Part shown: one piece after another, positions 33,677 to 46,700 of the stretch
Position numbering within the stretch: position 1 is the first letter of the stretch
Layout of the letters: the number at the start of each line of letters is the position of its first letter
NCBI GenBank assembly: GCA_033064195.1
Contig: JARBJD010000158.1
Coordinates: forward strand, 62,001 to 126,000
Reading direction: 5' to 3'
DNA from: Blattamonas nauphoetae
Taxonomy: Eukaryota; Preaxostyla; Oxymonadida
Length of the DNA stretch: 64,000 nucleotides
Program-made: the position numbers and the translations under genes
Notes under the pieces: model-generated
What the model saw: the letters and a program-made list of their open reading frames with translations, nothing else
The model's database searches: none
What the model was told of the DNA's origin: nothing

Positions 33677-36480
33677 TCATGGATGAGATGGATATTTGGG
33701 AGACTGAATCTGAAGCACGTCTTGCCTGTTCGTCGATCTCGACTCGTTCGTCCGTGTCTCTTCCTCCTCCCACGAATCTCTCCTTCCCACTATCACTTCC
33801 ATCATTTCCATCCTTTCCACCAAGAGCGATTCACCACGAGGAACTATCCGGAAAGAGATTTGATCCGGTCCACGAACACTTCTCCAGACGATGGGAACGG
33901 AAAGAAGCAACCCATGAGATGCCCTCTCTTTCATCGCAGATTGCTCGAGCATTCGATGAGAGAACGACTGATTGATATTGAACGAGCGTAAGATCTCAAC
34001 TCGCGAATTTTGCAGAAACAGATAAAACTGATGTAGGATTCAGAGTCAGCTTCAGCCAACAACTTGCCACGGATCGCGATCTGAACCTGAAGGAGAGACA
34101 GAAGAAAATGAACAACAACAAGAACAACAACAAGCTCAACAAACTCCCCACTCGCCCTCAACAACAAGAAGAACCAGAACAACAAGCTCAACAAACTCCC
34201 CACTCGCCCTCAACAACAAGAAGAACCAGAACAACAAGCTCAACAAACTCCTCCACTCGCCCTCAACAACAAGAAGAACAAGAACAACAAGCTCAACAAA
34301 CTCCCCACTCGCCCTCAACAACAAGAAGAACCAGAACAACAAGCTCAACAAACTCCCCACTCGCCCTCAACAACAAGAAGAACCAGAACAACAAGCTCAA
34401 CAAACTCCCCACTCGCCCTCAACAACAAGACCAACAAGAACAACAAGCTCAACAAACTCCCCACTCGCCCTCAACAACAAGAAGAACCAGAACAACAAGC
34501 TCAACAAACTCCCCACTCGCCCTCAACAACAAGAAGAACCAGAACAACAAGCTCAACAAACTCCCCACTCGCCCTCAACAAGAAGAACAACAAGCTCAAC
34601 AAACTCCCCACTCGCCCTCAACAACAAGAAGAACCAGAACAACAAGCTCAACAAACTCCCCACTCGCCCTCAACAACAAGAAGAACCAGAACAACAAGCT
34701 CAACAAACTCCCCCACTCGCCCTCAACAACAAGAAGAACCAGAACAACAAGCTCAACAAACTCCCCCACTCGCCCTCCACAACAAGCAGAACAAGAACAA
34801 CAAGCTCAACAAACTCCTCCACTCGCCCTCAACAACAAGAAGAACAAGAACAACAAGCTCAACAAACTCCCCACTCGCCCTCAACAACAAGAAGAACCAG
34901 AACAACAAGCTCAACAAACTCCCCACTCGCCCTCAACAACAAGAAGAACCAGAACAACAAGCTCAACAAACTCCCCACTCGCCCTCAACAACAAGAAGAA
35001 CAAGAACAACAAGCTCAACAAACTCCCCCACTCGACCTCAACAAGAAGAACAACAAGCTCAACAAACTCCCCACTCGCCCTCAACAACAAGAAGAACCAG
35101 AACAACAAGCTCAACAAACTCCCCACTCGCCCTCAACAACAAGAAGAACCAGAACAACAAGCTCAACAAACTCCCCACTCGCCCTCAACAACAAGAAGAA
35201 CCAGAACAACAAGCTCAACAAACTCCCCACTCGCCCTCAACAACAAGAAGAACCAGAACAACAAGCTCAACAAACTCCCCACTCGCCCTCCACAACAAGC
35301 AGAACAAGAACAACAAGCTCAACAAACTCCCTCCACTCGCCCTCAACAACAAGAAGAACAAGAACAACAAGCTCAACAAACTCCCCACTCGCCCTCAACA
35401 ACAAGAAGAACCAGAACAACAAGCTCAACAAACTCCCCACTCGCCCTCAACAACAAGAAGAACCAGAACAACAAGCTCAACAAACTCCCCACTCGCCCTC
35501 AACAACAAGAAGAACAAGAACAACAAGCTCAACAAACTCCCCCACTCGACCCTCAACAAGAAGAACAACAAGCTCAACAAACTCCCCACTCGCCCTCAAC
35601 AACAAGAAGAACCAGAACAACAAGCTCAACAAACTCCCCACTCGCCCTCAACAACAAGAAGAACCAGAACAACAAGCTCAACAAACTCCCCACTCGCCCT
35701 CAACAACAAGACCAACAAGAACAACAAGCTCAACAAACTCCCCACTCGCCCTCAACAACAAGAAGAACCAGAACAACAAGCTCAACAAACTCCCCACTCG
35801 CCCTCAACAACAAGAAGAACCAGAACAACAAGCTCAACAAACTCCCCACTCGCCCTCAACAACAAGAAGAACCAGAACAACAAGCTCAACAAACTCCTCC
35901 ACTCGCCCTCAACAACAAGAAGAACAAGAACAACAAGCTCAACAAACTCCCCACTCGCCCTCAACAACAAGAAGAACCAGAACAACAAGCTCAACAAACT
36001 CCCCACTCGCCCTCAACAACAAGAAGAACCAGAACAACAAGCTCAACAAACTCCCCACTCGCCCTCAACAACAAGAAGAACCAAACAACAAGCTCAACAA
36101 ACTCCCCACTCGCCCTCAACAACAAGAAGAACCAGAACAACAAGCTCAACAAACTCCCCACTCGCCCTCCACAACAAGCAGAACAAGAACAACAAGCTCA
36201 ACAAACTCCCCACTCGCCCTCAACAACAAGAAGAACCAGAACAACAAGCTCAACAAACTCCCCACTCGCCCTCCACAACAAGCAGAACAATACGAGAACG
36301 AACTCCCCACTCGCAATGAAGAAAAAGAATACGCTTACCTCCCTCTTGCAATGATAAATAATCTGCACAAGCTTCCCTATCTTTTCATTCCATATCTCAC
36401 AGAGTTGTGTCAGTGCGACTGTTCCAATTGCATGTGTCACAACACTGGGTTGTGAAATCCTTCGAATAAGATCACTTTCA
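33677..36480 (-). CDS. 3' part of an uncharacterised spliced gene with a satellite-filled intron
   Basis: An exon ending at 36339 (SVVTHAIGTVALTQLCEIW, then KLVQIIYHCKRE) meets a strong donor GAG|GTAAGC. The acceptor CTCTCCTTCAG at 34087 starts the next exon (VQIAIRGKLLAEADSESYI, 34086-34029). The 2252-nt intron has the length class needed to keep frame. A second, 29-nt intron (34028-34000, GTTTTATC to CGCGAG) joins the last exon (33999-33677; RSFNINQSFSHRMLEQSAMK), which ends in TGA. A further 30-nt in-frame segment near 33910 may also be an intron. The product is helical with an acidic tail. The 5' exons upstream of about 36480 could not be resolved and the function is unknown. Confidence 0.45.
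34110..36315. repeat. Satellite array, 52-bp unit, about 41 copies
   Basis: The unit begins CTCAACAAACTCCCCACTCG and continues with Asn/Gln/Lys-type triplets (CAACAACAAGAAGAACCAG). It is 52 bp, not a multiple of three, so translation cycles through three peptides (such as LPTRPQQQEEPEQQ, HSPSTTRRTRTTSS and LALNNKKNQNNKL) every 156 bp. The unit lacks stops in all plus-strand frames, so a 748-codon open frame arises without selection for protein. Variant units are shorter (missing CAACAA or ACCAG) and interspersed. The array fills the predicted minus-strand intron 36338-34087. Confidence 0.9.
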
Positions 36481-36848
36481 TGAAGAGAGTAAATGTAGAA
36501 TCATCGTATTCGACCGATTTAGTCTTCGAAACAACAAAGAGTGAAGCTCCCAGAACAGTTGTTGGGGTGGTTGGATCCTGTGCAAACTGTAAAGATGACA
36601 TGGAACATGATTGAAGCGACAATTTGGGAGCTGACATGGAGAACACTGGTGTCTAATGATTTGTAGTGAGAGCTCCAATAATGTTCACACTTTGAATGAT
36701 CGTGAAGAGACAGTTGTGCGTTTTGTGTGATTTGTCTCTAAAACTCTGAGAAGCTACAAACCGATACATCACACGAATCCTTCGAGATGAACACTTCTTC
36801 CCCAAATATCGAGAAAAGCAGGAAGAGCGGGACCGGAACATGATGTTC

Positions 36849-39077
36849 TCATTCTTTCACAGCTAAGTCAGCCAACGAGTCTGAGGTCTTTGTCGAGTCC
36901 AAGTCAAGAGACGACGAAATCACTGATACTGACAAAGATGGGTGTGATATGAAGATCAGATTGGCTGTCGCTTTTGGAGACGAGCAGGATGTGAACGTTT
37001 CGCATGAGTGGGTGAATGTGATCGTGATTCCTTCGATGAGAGACACATCAAGAACACCAGATCGTGCAGAAACTGATGAGTGGCAGGAGACGAAGGATGT
37101 GTCGGAGAGAGTCACAGATTGGATGGGTTGGATGGTGGATGAAAGAATTGACGGAGATGTGGATGAAGTGAACGATGTAAAGGAGCAGGATGTGATAGTG
37201 AGTGAGCTAGCTGCGTGGAGTGATCAGGAAGTGAGATTAAGAGTCGATTCTTGTTTCGAAGGAAAGTGATGAGACGACGAGTTGCCCTGTCTGTCGTCCA
37301 ATCGAGAGTGTGATTGAGTGAAGAGCGATCGCTTCGTCCCTCTTCGTCTCGTCTTGAAGGTTGATCTACTTTGAGAGTGTCAGCAGTATTCGCTCGACCA
37401 TTCCCTTTCCGATCATCGAACAAGCAACTCCAAAATGACCGCAGTGGCCGATGTCCTTTCCTTTCTTCCCATCCACATCAATCTCGTTTCAAGGTTCGAC
37501 AAGACACACCAGAAGCGACGATTCCACTGAAGTGGATGAATCAATTCACCAGAACTTGTTTTCATCTGTTACTGGATAAACTGGCGGGAAGCGAGAGAGA
37601 GCAAGTTGCGTCGCAAACGAAGTACCAGAAATGAAGATGAGGGCACCAGATAGAACAGAGTTCGATGATTCCTCTGCAAACGAAATCCCTTTCAGATTGA
37701 GGTCCCAATTCGTATGTTGGGTTGCTGAGAGAACAAGCGAGAGGAGAGGAGCACCAGTCAATGAGCACGACTCAATTCGTATTGTTGTGAAGCAGAGTGT
37801 GTCTGTGTCGGTCAGTTCAACACGGAGGGTTGCTGAATGAGATGTCGAAAAGGGCTGAAGTGAGTGGGGTGTCTGATTCCGGTGAGCCAAATGAACACTC
37901 CTCGATTGAGAGCGAGCTAGTTGTCTCTTTCACAACGGGAAGACTTTTGCTCCACTTTCGGATGCGGAAGAAGAAGCAGATGTTGTATTCAACACGAAAA
38001 GCGCGGTGCTGAGTGAATGAGCGAGTGCCGAGGCGAGAGCCGAGGACAGGGAGGAGATAGAATAACAGCGATAACCCGAAGAATGGGTGGCCAGAGGTGA
38101 GAGAGCTGTCGCATCCAACGAAGTCAAAAGAGGCTGAGATTGAGTGAACGATCCTGCCCAATGTGAAGGAGTCACGACTGTTCCAAGAGAGGATGACGTC
38201 ACATGAACACATCGCGCTTTCCCAGCAATTGTCTGGGTGATGTCTTCGAAGTTCACAGAAACGGACGAGGTTGGCTGTTCGGTTGTGATGGCGAGCAGGG
38301 CGTGACCAGACACAGAAAAGGAATTGAATGACACGAGAGGCACTCCAAATATCGTGAAGTCAAATGATCCTTCCACAGTATCTTTGTCCACCTCCAACAG
38401 CGATCGCAACACTTTCGCCGTCTTCGCATCGTGGATGTTGTGCCAGACACCGTGATGTCTCTCCTCCTCGCTGTCTTTTCCCCCCGAAGAGAGAGGATTC
38501 GATGAAGATGTCGTTGTATCGAGCGGATGTGTTGTTCTCGAATCTCACATGGTTTAGCTCAGTCGTTTTGAATCTAATCGGCCTCGCGTCGCTCTTCTTC
38601 CATCTTTACTCTCTCCTCCTTTTCCTTTGGGATGTTTCCTTTCTTCTTCATCCAACCCGAGCTGTTCTTCCTCATCTGCCTTTTCACGTTCAATCTGTTC
38701 CTGATGATGTTCAACGAATCAGACTTCCAGAGTCTGTGGTTAAGAGGAAAGAGAACGAGATGTCTGTCAGAGAGACACAACTAGATGAAATTCAATCAAG
38801 TGAAGCGGCAGCTCCATCATCCTCATTCTAACCATCCGATGTCTGCGTGACAGAGTGGACAGTTGATGAGGACAAAGTCATTGGAAACATCGTCGAGACC
38901 GAAAAAGATTCTTCTGAAGTTAGACCTCCGCCCACCAACGCTGTCGAAATGAGCCGAGCTGGGGTCGAGTGGTAGGCAGAGGCCAACGAGGAACATCTCA
39001 ACCGATGTGCAGGCAACAAACGAGCAATTGCGGACTTGAACTTCCGGATCGACTTGATCTCGATCTGTTGGCTTCAA
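36849..39077 (-). pseudogene. Broken beta-helix surface protein copy
   Basis: Minus-strand segments in different frames carry the surface-family style. 39077-38823 contains VQVRNCSFVACTS. 38548-38360 contains RFENNTSARYNDIF. 38412-37930 contains VSVNFEDITQTIAGKA and a Ser/Ala-rich stretch. 37890-37546 contains SCSLTGAPLLSLVLS and LKGISFAEESSN. 37115-36849 contains DTSFVSCHSSVSARSG. At least four frame changes and several stops separate them. The order is collinear with a beta-helix domain. No intact start, Ig-like stalk or membrane segment remains. The left end adjoins the spliced gene fragment near 36480-36840. Confidence 0.55.
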
Positions 39078-39114
39078 GCAGCTGCGCAGTGATTTGACAT
39101 TGTGAGAGGCAGGC

Positions 39115-41260
39115 TTTTAGTTTTTAGGTAGAACGGGAATTCCTGAGATTTCCGACAATCCGTAACTGCGGTGCTTTCGTGTAATTCGCTTGTCCTTCTT
39201 GAGAGTTTTCGATGCTTCCAGTTTCGTTGCTTCCAGCTCCTTTTTCCGTCTTTCTGCTTGTTCGAACATTTTTCTTTCTTCTCGTTTTCTTGTTCCGAGA
39301 GACGTGTTGTTTGTGTCATGTGGGGAACGTGAGGAGCGTGGAGTGCAGACACGAAACGAGCGAGGGAGGGAGCACAGTTGTACCGAGCGACCAGAAATTC
39401 ACCGGAGTGGAACTGAGCTTGCCAGGAAGCGAGCGACAGCGTCGAAGTGGCTCGATGTCGTGTGAAGGAGGAAATAGGAGAATGGCCAGTGAGGAGTGTG
39501 GTCTAGCCATCGTTGAGAGAAAGCACAATTGTTTAAAGAGGGCTGGATGGGAGGAAGCTGAAATTGGGGTTGACGCGGGACAGCATCGAAAGATAATCGA
39601 GCAGGTGCAGTCCCAGCCGAGGGAGGATCTTCGCGTGTGACGTGTGGGTGTACTCCAAATCGGAGAGTGTCGAGAGCGTTGGATGTGATCCTGATGACAG
39701 AATCTCGTTCAGCACGTTCAGTCGGACTGAGGGCGCCTGGTCACGGGACAGGTTCGGTTGATGTTTCGGCATTTTCTGACACATCTGCTCTGACAGGCAT
39801 TCTGGAGCAGCGAAGTAGTTCGTAGAGAGTAGAGAGCGTGGAGAGGGGGAGCGGCGATGCTGGGACAGGAGCAAGACGTGGGGTGTTTGTAGCGGGTGGA
39901 ATGATGATTGGAGCGAGTTATTGAGGCGACGAGGCACGCGGCGTGAGAAGGAGAGAGTTTGACTTCTCTTGTTCCTTGGACGACGAAGGTGATTGTTCGT
40001 TTGGCTCATCATCTCCATTTAAGGACATGTTCGTCGGATTAATGATGATTGGGGGTGCATGAATCGGAGGGAGTGCACAGGAGGTGGATGGAGGAAGGAT
40101 CGTAATATCTTGCGCTGTTTTCGACTTGTGAGTGTGTAACGTCTTCAAAAGCAGTGAAGGAGATGTTGATTGGGATTTTCCAGGTGTGGTGAATGTTGGA
40201 GGTCGAATAGCGAGTGAAGTCGCGAAAGACGGACTCGCTGTAAACATGATTGGTTTTTGTTCAGATTTCTACGAATTCATGACCGGAATAGGCTCTTCAT
40301 GTCAAAAGGCCCATTTCTAGCGACCATACTTGCTTATTCCAACAAAAGTGAGCATGGTGAAGCCACCAAATGACAGTCCTCCTTTGGACACACAGAGCTT
40401 CAATTAGCCATGTTTGGGACGCTTCCAGGAAAGACCAGATCTTTCAAAGTGGTGGAAAGCGGCGATAACACATTGAATCGTGAACAGCAAAACATTCGCG
40501 TCGCGTTGTGATACCGAATATGAAAAGTGGCAAAGAATGCGAATCCGGCCAACATGGCACACCCAGTAATGCGGAGACACTGTGCGTAGTTCATCAGAAA
40601 GAGAATGATGAGACTAGATTGAGAGGAAAAGACGTCTCTTTCCAGGCGTTGACCAGAAACAGGAAAAAGCGGATGAGGGAGAACACTTGGTTGAGGCAGT
40701 TGGCTGATGGGTGGAGAAATTGCATCCGATAAATCTTGTGAAGATGGGAGATGTTGTCAGGCTGGAATTAGAGATGAAGACAAAGAATGAGAAAAGAAAT
40801 GATATCACACATTATTCGTGCACTGTTTAATCTCTAAAAGTGTGAAAAGGATGATTATCAACAGATCTTAACATAGGAAGAGCTGTATTTCTGGTTTGAA
40901 CGACATCTTCCGCGTCCCGATGTTGACATGCGCTTTCGATATCAGCAGGGATTCCAGCTGTGTATCATGCTTGACCAAGTTTAGTAGTGTTTCCATTGTC
41001 TTGAAATCACTATTGATCAACCTTCATCTCTCCGACACTGAGTCGTTCTCTTCGATGCACATCCCGAACATCTGCTACAGATTGCCTCCCTTCAGGCAGT
41101 TCAGCACTTGAGTGAAGGATCAATATTGCGTTGAGAAGACTCGAGGGGAGGCTGTTAGTTTTGGTCGAGGTTGTTAGCGTAGATGAAGTCTTGAGCGACT
41201 TGGTACGCGTTCGTATCCGCATTCAGTCCGAGTTGGCTGGGAGAGGGAGGGAGAGGGAAT
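39115..41260 (-). pseudogene. Degenerate gene with PFU-like segment and basic tail
   Basis: From 5' to 3' on the minus strand: a short segment near 41235-41150 (LGLNADTNAYQVAQDFIYAN) resembles the PFU domain of PLAA/Doa1, a ubiquitin-binding module. A helical segment follows near 40730-40400 (IYRMQFLHPSANCLNQVFS and LNYAQC-like text). Proline- and serine-rich segments lie at 40247-39918, then a helical part at 39800-39530 (LNVLNEILSSG, LGLHLLDYLSML). A basic charged tail comes last at 39310-39115 (KKELEATKLEASKTLKKDKR). Frames change repeatedly. PLAA proteins carry PFU followed by a helical PUL domain, so a relic of such a gene is possible but unproven. The tail is a near copy of the one at 26520-26700. 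Confidence 0.35.
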
Positions 41261-41499
41261 GCAGCGATGTAGATGGAATATAGTGATGGTGAACACAATG
41301 AAGAAGGGGAGAGAAGACGAGGAGAAAGCGGGAGGGCGGATAGATCGACAAGACCCCTTTATTCTCTATTCACAAATCTCATTTTTTATTAAACTCTCAC
41401 TTTCGCTTTTTCAAGTTGGTTAAATGTGGTAATATTGTATCACCAAAGTCAAATGCTTAAATCTCGCATTTTTACTTAATCCAAGGTATCCAGAAAATT

Positions 41500-42480
41500 A
41501 TGGGTATTTTTGGAAAGCCCTGGTCGTATCGCTTCACTTGCTCATCGCTGGATTCAGGATATCGCTTAGCAGAGACGAACGAGTTTGAGGAAGTTCAGAC
41601 GCAGGCGAACTCGGAATTGCTGAAAACGATGCGAATAACACATGAAGAGGTGATTCAGTCGCATTCGGAGGCTGAAATTCGGACGATCACTCAGAAGAGC
41701 GATGCTGGGATCGATGTGAATGCTGAAGGGAAGACAGCAACACTGAAGCACATGATCTTTAAGCTGGTCCCAGCGACGACGATGAAAACATTCGTGTCTG
41801 TGGAAACTGGTGTCCTGTCGCTGGGAAAAGTGACACATTGGAACAGACACAGACACGGAGCTGGGAGATTCTCTCCACTGAATGATATGGATCAAGGAAG
41901 GGAGCACACTGACGCTGGTGGACACACCATTCAAAAAGCTGAGTTTCACTCACGAGACTCTCAGAACAGTGCTCTACATCGAAGCATGGGGAGTTCTGTC
42001 GACAACACAAGGCTCACCATTCATGGAAATCAACTCGAACGCGACCGGATCACTTGTGTTCCTGGAATCAGATGATTTGGAACGAGACTCGAAGCTGGAG
42101 CCTCTGACGTTTTTCTCGTGCGCAACGGAATCTGTTCTTTGGGGAGATGGACGGGGTGGCAGGAAGTCTGGTGTATTATTGGTATCCCCCACGTCGACAG
42201 AAGAGAAGCTGACAGTGAACGACGATGGGGATGATAATGATGTGTGTGGACTGGTGGAGTTGCCGTGTTCTTCGCTGGACTTTGGATTTGAACATCTGAA
42301 GAAAGAAGAGAAGACACTGGAAACAAGTTTCAAAGTGGAGACGATTCAGGAGAAGGCCAGACGAGCACAATGGACAATCTGAAGATGGAGGTTGTGGAAG
42401 GAACACGAGAAAAGGCGGTTCTGACACTGCAGCTGCATCGACAATCGCGTTCACTGTGAAGAATGAGGAAAAGCTGAAGA
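41500..42480 (+). pseudogene. Fragment of a surface-family gene
   Basis: Plus-strand segments with beta-helix texture. 41640-41880 (TATLKHMIFKLVPATTM, VSVETGVLSLGKVTHW) continues in a second frame, 41880-42380 (GSTLTLVDTPFKKLSF, NATGSLVFLES). It reaches the family motif CGLVELPCSSLDFGFEHL at about 42245-42298, equivalent to CGSFSTPCSSIAIGW in the gene at 16280. At least two frame changes are present, and both the 5' part and the membrane/kinase tail are missing. It is on the same strand as the full receptor downstream, 1.3 kb away. Confidence 0.6.
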
Positions 42481-43794
42481 TTGGATACAAAATCTGAACG
42501 AGCGTTCTATCAGTTTTGGAAGACAGCACATCGCCATGGCTTGCCAGAATCTCCGTGAAGATCTGTGCACTGGATCCTCCCTCGGTGAGGGAGATCAACT
42601 CTGATTTCAATTTACTGCAACAATTGCAAAAAATGAGAGGTCACCAACACATTCTTCGTTTTCCACGTCACTTATTTTGATATGTGGAAAAATTTTTGAA
42701 AACTTGGGAGCGTACCCCAGCTCGTAAAAACGAAGTATCTCAAATTTTTTGACAACTTTGAGAATGAGGAGTACTCTGACTGCATAAATTTGCATTTTTT
42801 GTCGGATAGATCATAGATCACAAAATCAGATGAAAATCCGATCTAGGCTACAAAAATGATTTCCATTTGGCAAATTCTCTATAATGATCCTTCTTATTCA
42901 GAATAAAACCATCAGTCGCTCAATATGATGACTAGAGAGTGAGAAAATGAACAGATGAAAAAAGTATGTTGTTTGCTCCAGAGAGACAAAATCAAGTCAT
43001 TAACAACCGAATGATGCTCATCCACAACTATTTGTCCACCAGACGAAAGTTTTTCAAAAGTGGTACAGGGGCTTGCTCTTACAAGTTTTCAAAAATTTTT
43101 CCACATATTAGATGTTTTATAGTGAAAAATTGAGACAATAATGACAGATCTGCGTGTAGACTTTCAGATCTGCGTCTAGACGGATCTGCAGATCTGCGTC
43201 TAGACTTTTTCGGATCTGAGCCTAGACCTACCCGAAAGAAGAGGAGAGAATGAAGGAAGAGAAAAGAAGGCAGAGGTGGTCTTTTTGGAAAATACTTTGG
43301 AAGGGAGAAGAAAATGGTATGAATGTCCGGAATTTCTTTTTTGACAAACTTTGATCCGCATTTGATGTTGGTTCTTGACATCGCAAGATTTTATGGGAAA
43401 CCCTCAACAAACAGACAACAATGAATATTCCATCATTTCGATGGAGTGAGACCCCAATCGTCTCGAATCATCAATGACTTCCATTTTCTTTCCTAATTCG
43501 AGACAGAAGTCCGGATTGAAGTTCAAAAGCCCATTCAGCTCTCATCAACTCTAGTGGAAGTTAGACCTGAATGACTCACTCGCTCAAGCTGATATCAAGA
43601 ACCCTTTTCTGTTTTCAGATGTCATTCTCTCCGAAGACTCACTTTAGCCGTGCGTTCAGTCCTCGTGGTTCGGAACGATTTCTCCTGCTCAACAAGAATC
43701 TCCACGCGAATATTCTATCTTTAATGAAATAAGACTTGAAGTCGGCTCAAAATGCAATGATATTGGGCCCGCCGGAACATGGATTAGTCCGAGC
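42481..43794. other. AT-rich intergenic region with an inverted repeat
   Basis: No gene supported. A perfect 26-bp inverted repeat (ATATGTGGAAAAATTTTTG and continuing AAAACTT) lies at 42680-42705 and 43083-43108, possibly the ends of a small non-autonomous element. Next to it, 43147-43232 holds about four imperfect copies of AGATCTGCGTCTAGAC. The last 150 bases before the receptor ATG at 43795 should contain its promoter. Confidence 0.5.
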
Positions 43795-46700
43795 ATGTCA
43801 ATGAACTGTTTTCTCGTCATTCTCGCTCTCCTCCTCTCCACCCAATCTCACCTCCCAAATACCCCCACCTCTTTTCTATCACTTCTCAACAACCTAAATG
43901 ACAAGAGAAATGAACCTGGTCTTCCCACATCGAAGATCTTGAGGCTCAACAAGGATGTCGTGATCTTCTCGACCATCCCAATCCGATCGGAAGATGTGTC
44001 GCTGATTGGAAATCGCACCACATTCCTGTTCCAGGAACACCACTGGCCAAATTCGGAACATCCCGTGTCGTCTCCGAATCAGCAGTCAACATCAAGAACG
44101 TCGCCCAGATCTCCACAATCGAGTGATGATGAAACAACAGCCACGATGTTCATGTTTGATGTTCGGAACAGCACGTTTTGTGTTGAAGGAGTGGACGCGC
44201 TGGTGAATTCGGACTCGAAATCAATCTGCTCTTTGGCTGGCTCTTTTGTGCGGTTTTCGTGGAGCTCAATCACATCGAGCAGCGATATCTGCCCGTTCGT
44301 GATCATGTCATCAGAAAATGGGGAGACATCTTTGGGATCGACTGTGATGCTGTGTGACGTGACACATCACTCGAGATCGGACTCGATTGCACCGTTTGTT
44401 GGTCTGGTCCATCCACACTCATCGCTGGTCTCCTCTGCATCATCCGACTTGTCTGATTTGCACAACGCTGAAATGGAGGTGATTTCAGTGATTGGAACAG
44501 GCCTCCGGTTGGAATCTCAAGATCTGTTTTTTGGAACTGGCCCTCTGTTCTCGTTTGGGATGATTGAACACGGATCCTATTTGGGAGCCTCTGGCTGCCC
44601 ACTCCGAATGGAAACTCATCTGCTCTCGAGCACTCTTGTGAATGTTTCATCGTCTTCTGCATTCTCGCCTGGCAAGCAGCTGTTGGGAAGTGAAGTGAGT
44701 CAACTCGTGATTGGGAGTTTCGTTCGGAAGTGCATGAACCACGACAGCGGGACAGGAATGATATCGCCGAACTTGGGAGGGAACTTGATGTGCCTAAACA
44801 CCTCCTTCTCGTTGTGCATCCGCCAAACCAACGCCGTGAAAGTCTTTCAGAACAGGAATTTCACTCAAGGCTCTCGTCTAAACGCCGTGACATCAGATGT
44901 GACCTCCGTCTCGTTCACTCTCTGCACATTCAAAGACATGACAGTCTCAACTGCATCTTATCATGATGGCGGTGCTGCGATCAACCTCTACGAGACGTCA
45001 TCCTCGCTCACCATTCGCACGTGCTTCTTCCACAAATGCACCTGCACTGGATTTGAGGATGATGCGGGCGCTGTGTTCTTTTGGGGTTTGTCCTCCGGCG
45101 TGCCACCTCCATTTTCAATGTCTGCCTCATCATTCACGGAATGCTCGTCACTGAGTGTTGGGGGAAGCCTCTTTGTTGCCATCACATCCTCGGCATCGAT
45201 GGACTGTTGCTTCATCGAACGATCAAAAGCAGTGGCTGATGGAGTTATGTACGTCAACTCAGATGCCATCGCATTTTCAAACAGTTCCTTCGTCGAGTGC
45301 TCTGCCACCAAGCGTGCTGGTTGCATCTACTTTGGTCGTCTGACCTCTTTTTCTCTCTCCTTCCTCCGATTCAGAGGGTGCTCCTCTGAGAACATGCCAG
45401 ACGCCAGGGACCTCATTCTCCCATTGACATCGACAGAGGTCACGTCAGACATAATCCAATCTTGCGACTCCACATCAGGTGCACCAAATATTTTGTTCGG
45501 TAATGATGGCCTTGCAGACGGCACACTCGTCCCGCAACTCGATCCATCCACCATCCCCACAGTCAAGTCCGTCACAGTTTCATACAACGGAAATGAAGCA
45601 ACAGTGAGAGTGGAAACCACAAAGCCGATCAAAGGGACGATGGCTGTGCTGCTGAATGGGTCGAATGTTCCTCGCCTCGTCCATGTCGTGTTCGGAGATG
45701 CCAAAACTTTGTCCAACTTGGGAACTGCAGTCGTTTCGTCTGGAGCGAATGGGATCCTTCCCAGCGCAACATACTCGCATCGCAAATCGACACTCGCCCC
45801 ATTCCCAGTCCCAACAGTTCGGACAGCAGACGCCACTCTGAAAGATTGGAACACGACAGAGATTGTATTGAAGGGAGATCGTTTGGAGGAAGGGAGTTAT
45901 TGGATGCTGGTTGAGAATGGAGAGAATGAATGGAACATCACGCTGACTCGCTCAGACTCGACAACACTGATTGGAACAGCAACTCTCGATCCATCGACAG
46001 CAGAAGACAGACTGGAATGGTCGACAGAATACGAGGTGACGAAAGTGATGTGTCTTCCTGAAGGTGAGGAACCTGAACAAGACATTGCGCTCGCAGACTC
46101 AGTCGTATTCACAACACCCGCAGAACCACCTCGCACACATCGGTTGGCTGTTCTCTGAATGGAAAGAAAGATATTGTGATTGTTCAACTGACTGGAACGA
46201 AGCTGACATCAGATGGACAGACGCTTACAGTTGTTGTGAAAGGAACATCAAACGAGCTGACATCGAGTGGAGAGCTGTTCAATGTGACATCGACGAAGTG
46301 TTTTGTGAACTTTTCGATTGGATCGAGTGACGACAGCACGCATGTTGTGTTTGGAGGAACATACGATTTGAAGTCATTTGGATCAGAATCGTCGTCGGTT
46401 GCTGTGAACTCTGGTCTCTTCTTCGAAGTGCCTCATCCACCCCGAATCACCTCACTCACTGCTCCACTCGAGGTCAGCTCGTCCACTTTCGTTCTTTCGG
46501 TTTCTGGTGAGAATCTGCCGTCTGGGAAGACATTCACAGTGACATTGACTTCAGGTCATTCTTTCGCTGTGTCGTTCAGCTCTCCAAGTGCTGGAACATC
46601 AACAGTGACAATTGGAAGAAGTGGAGAGGTGGAATACAACACGGATTACACAATCAAATCGGTGATCCGAACTGTGGATGGAGAGGAAGACCACATCCTC

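Noticed and set aside
34108-36354. 748-codon plus-strand open frame read as a Gln/Asn/Lys/Pro-rich protein
   Set aside because: The 52-bp unit is not a multiple of three and has no stop in any plus frame, so openness is automatic. Indels between units shift the frame without consequence, and splice sites on the other strand enclose the array.
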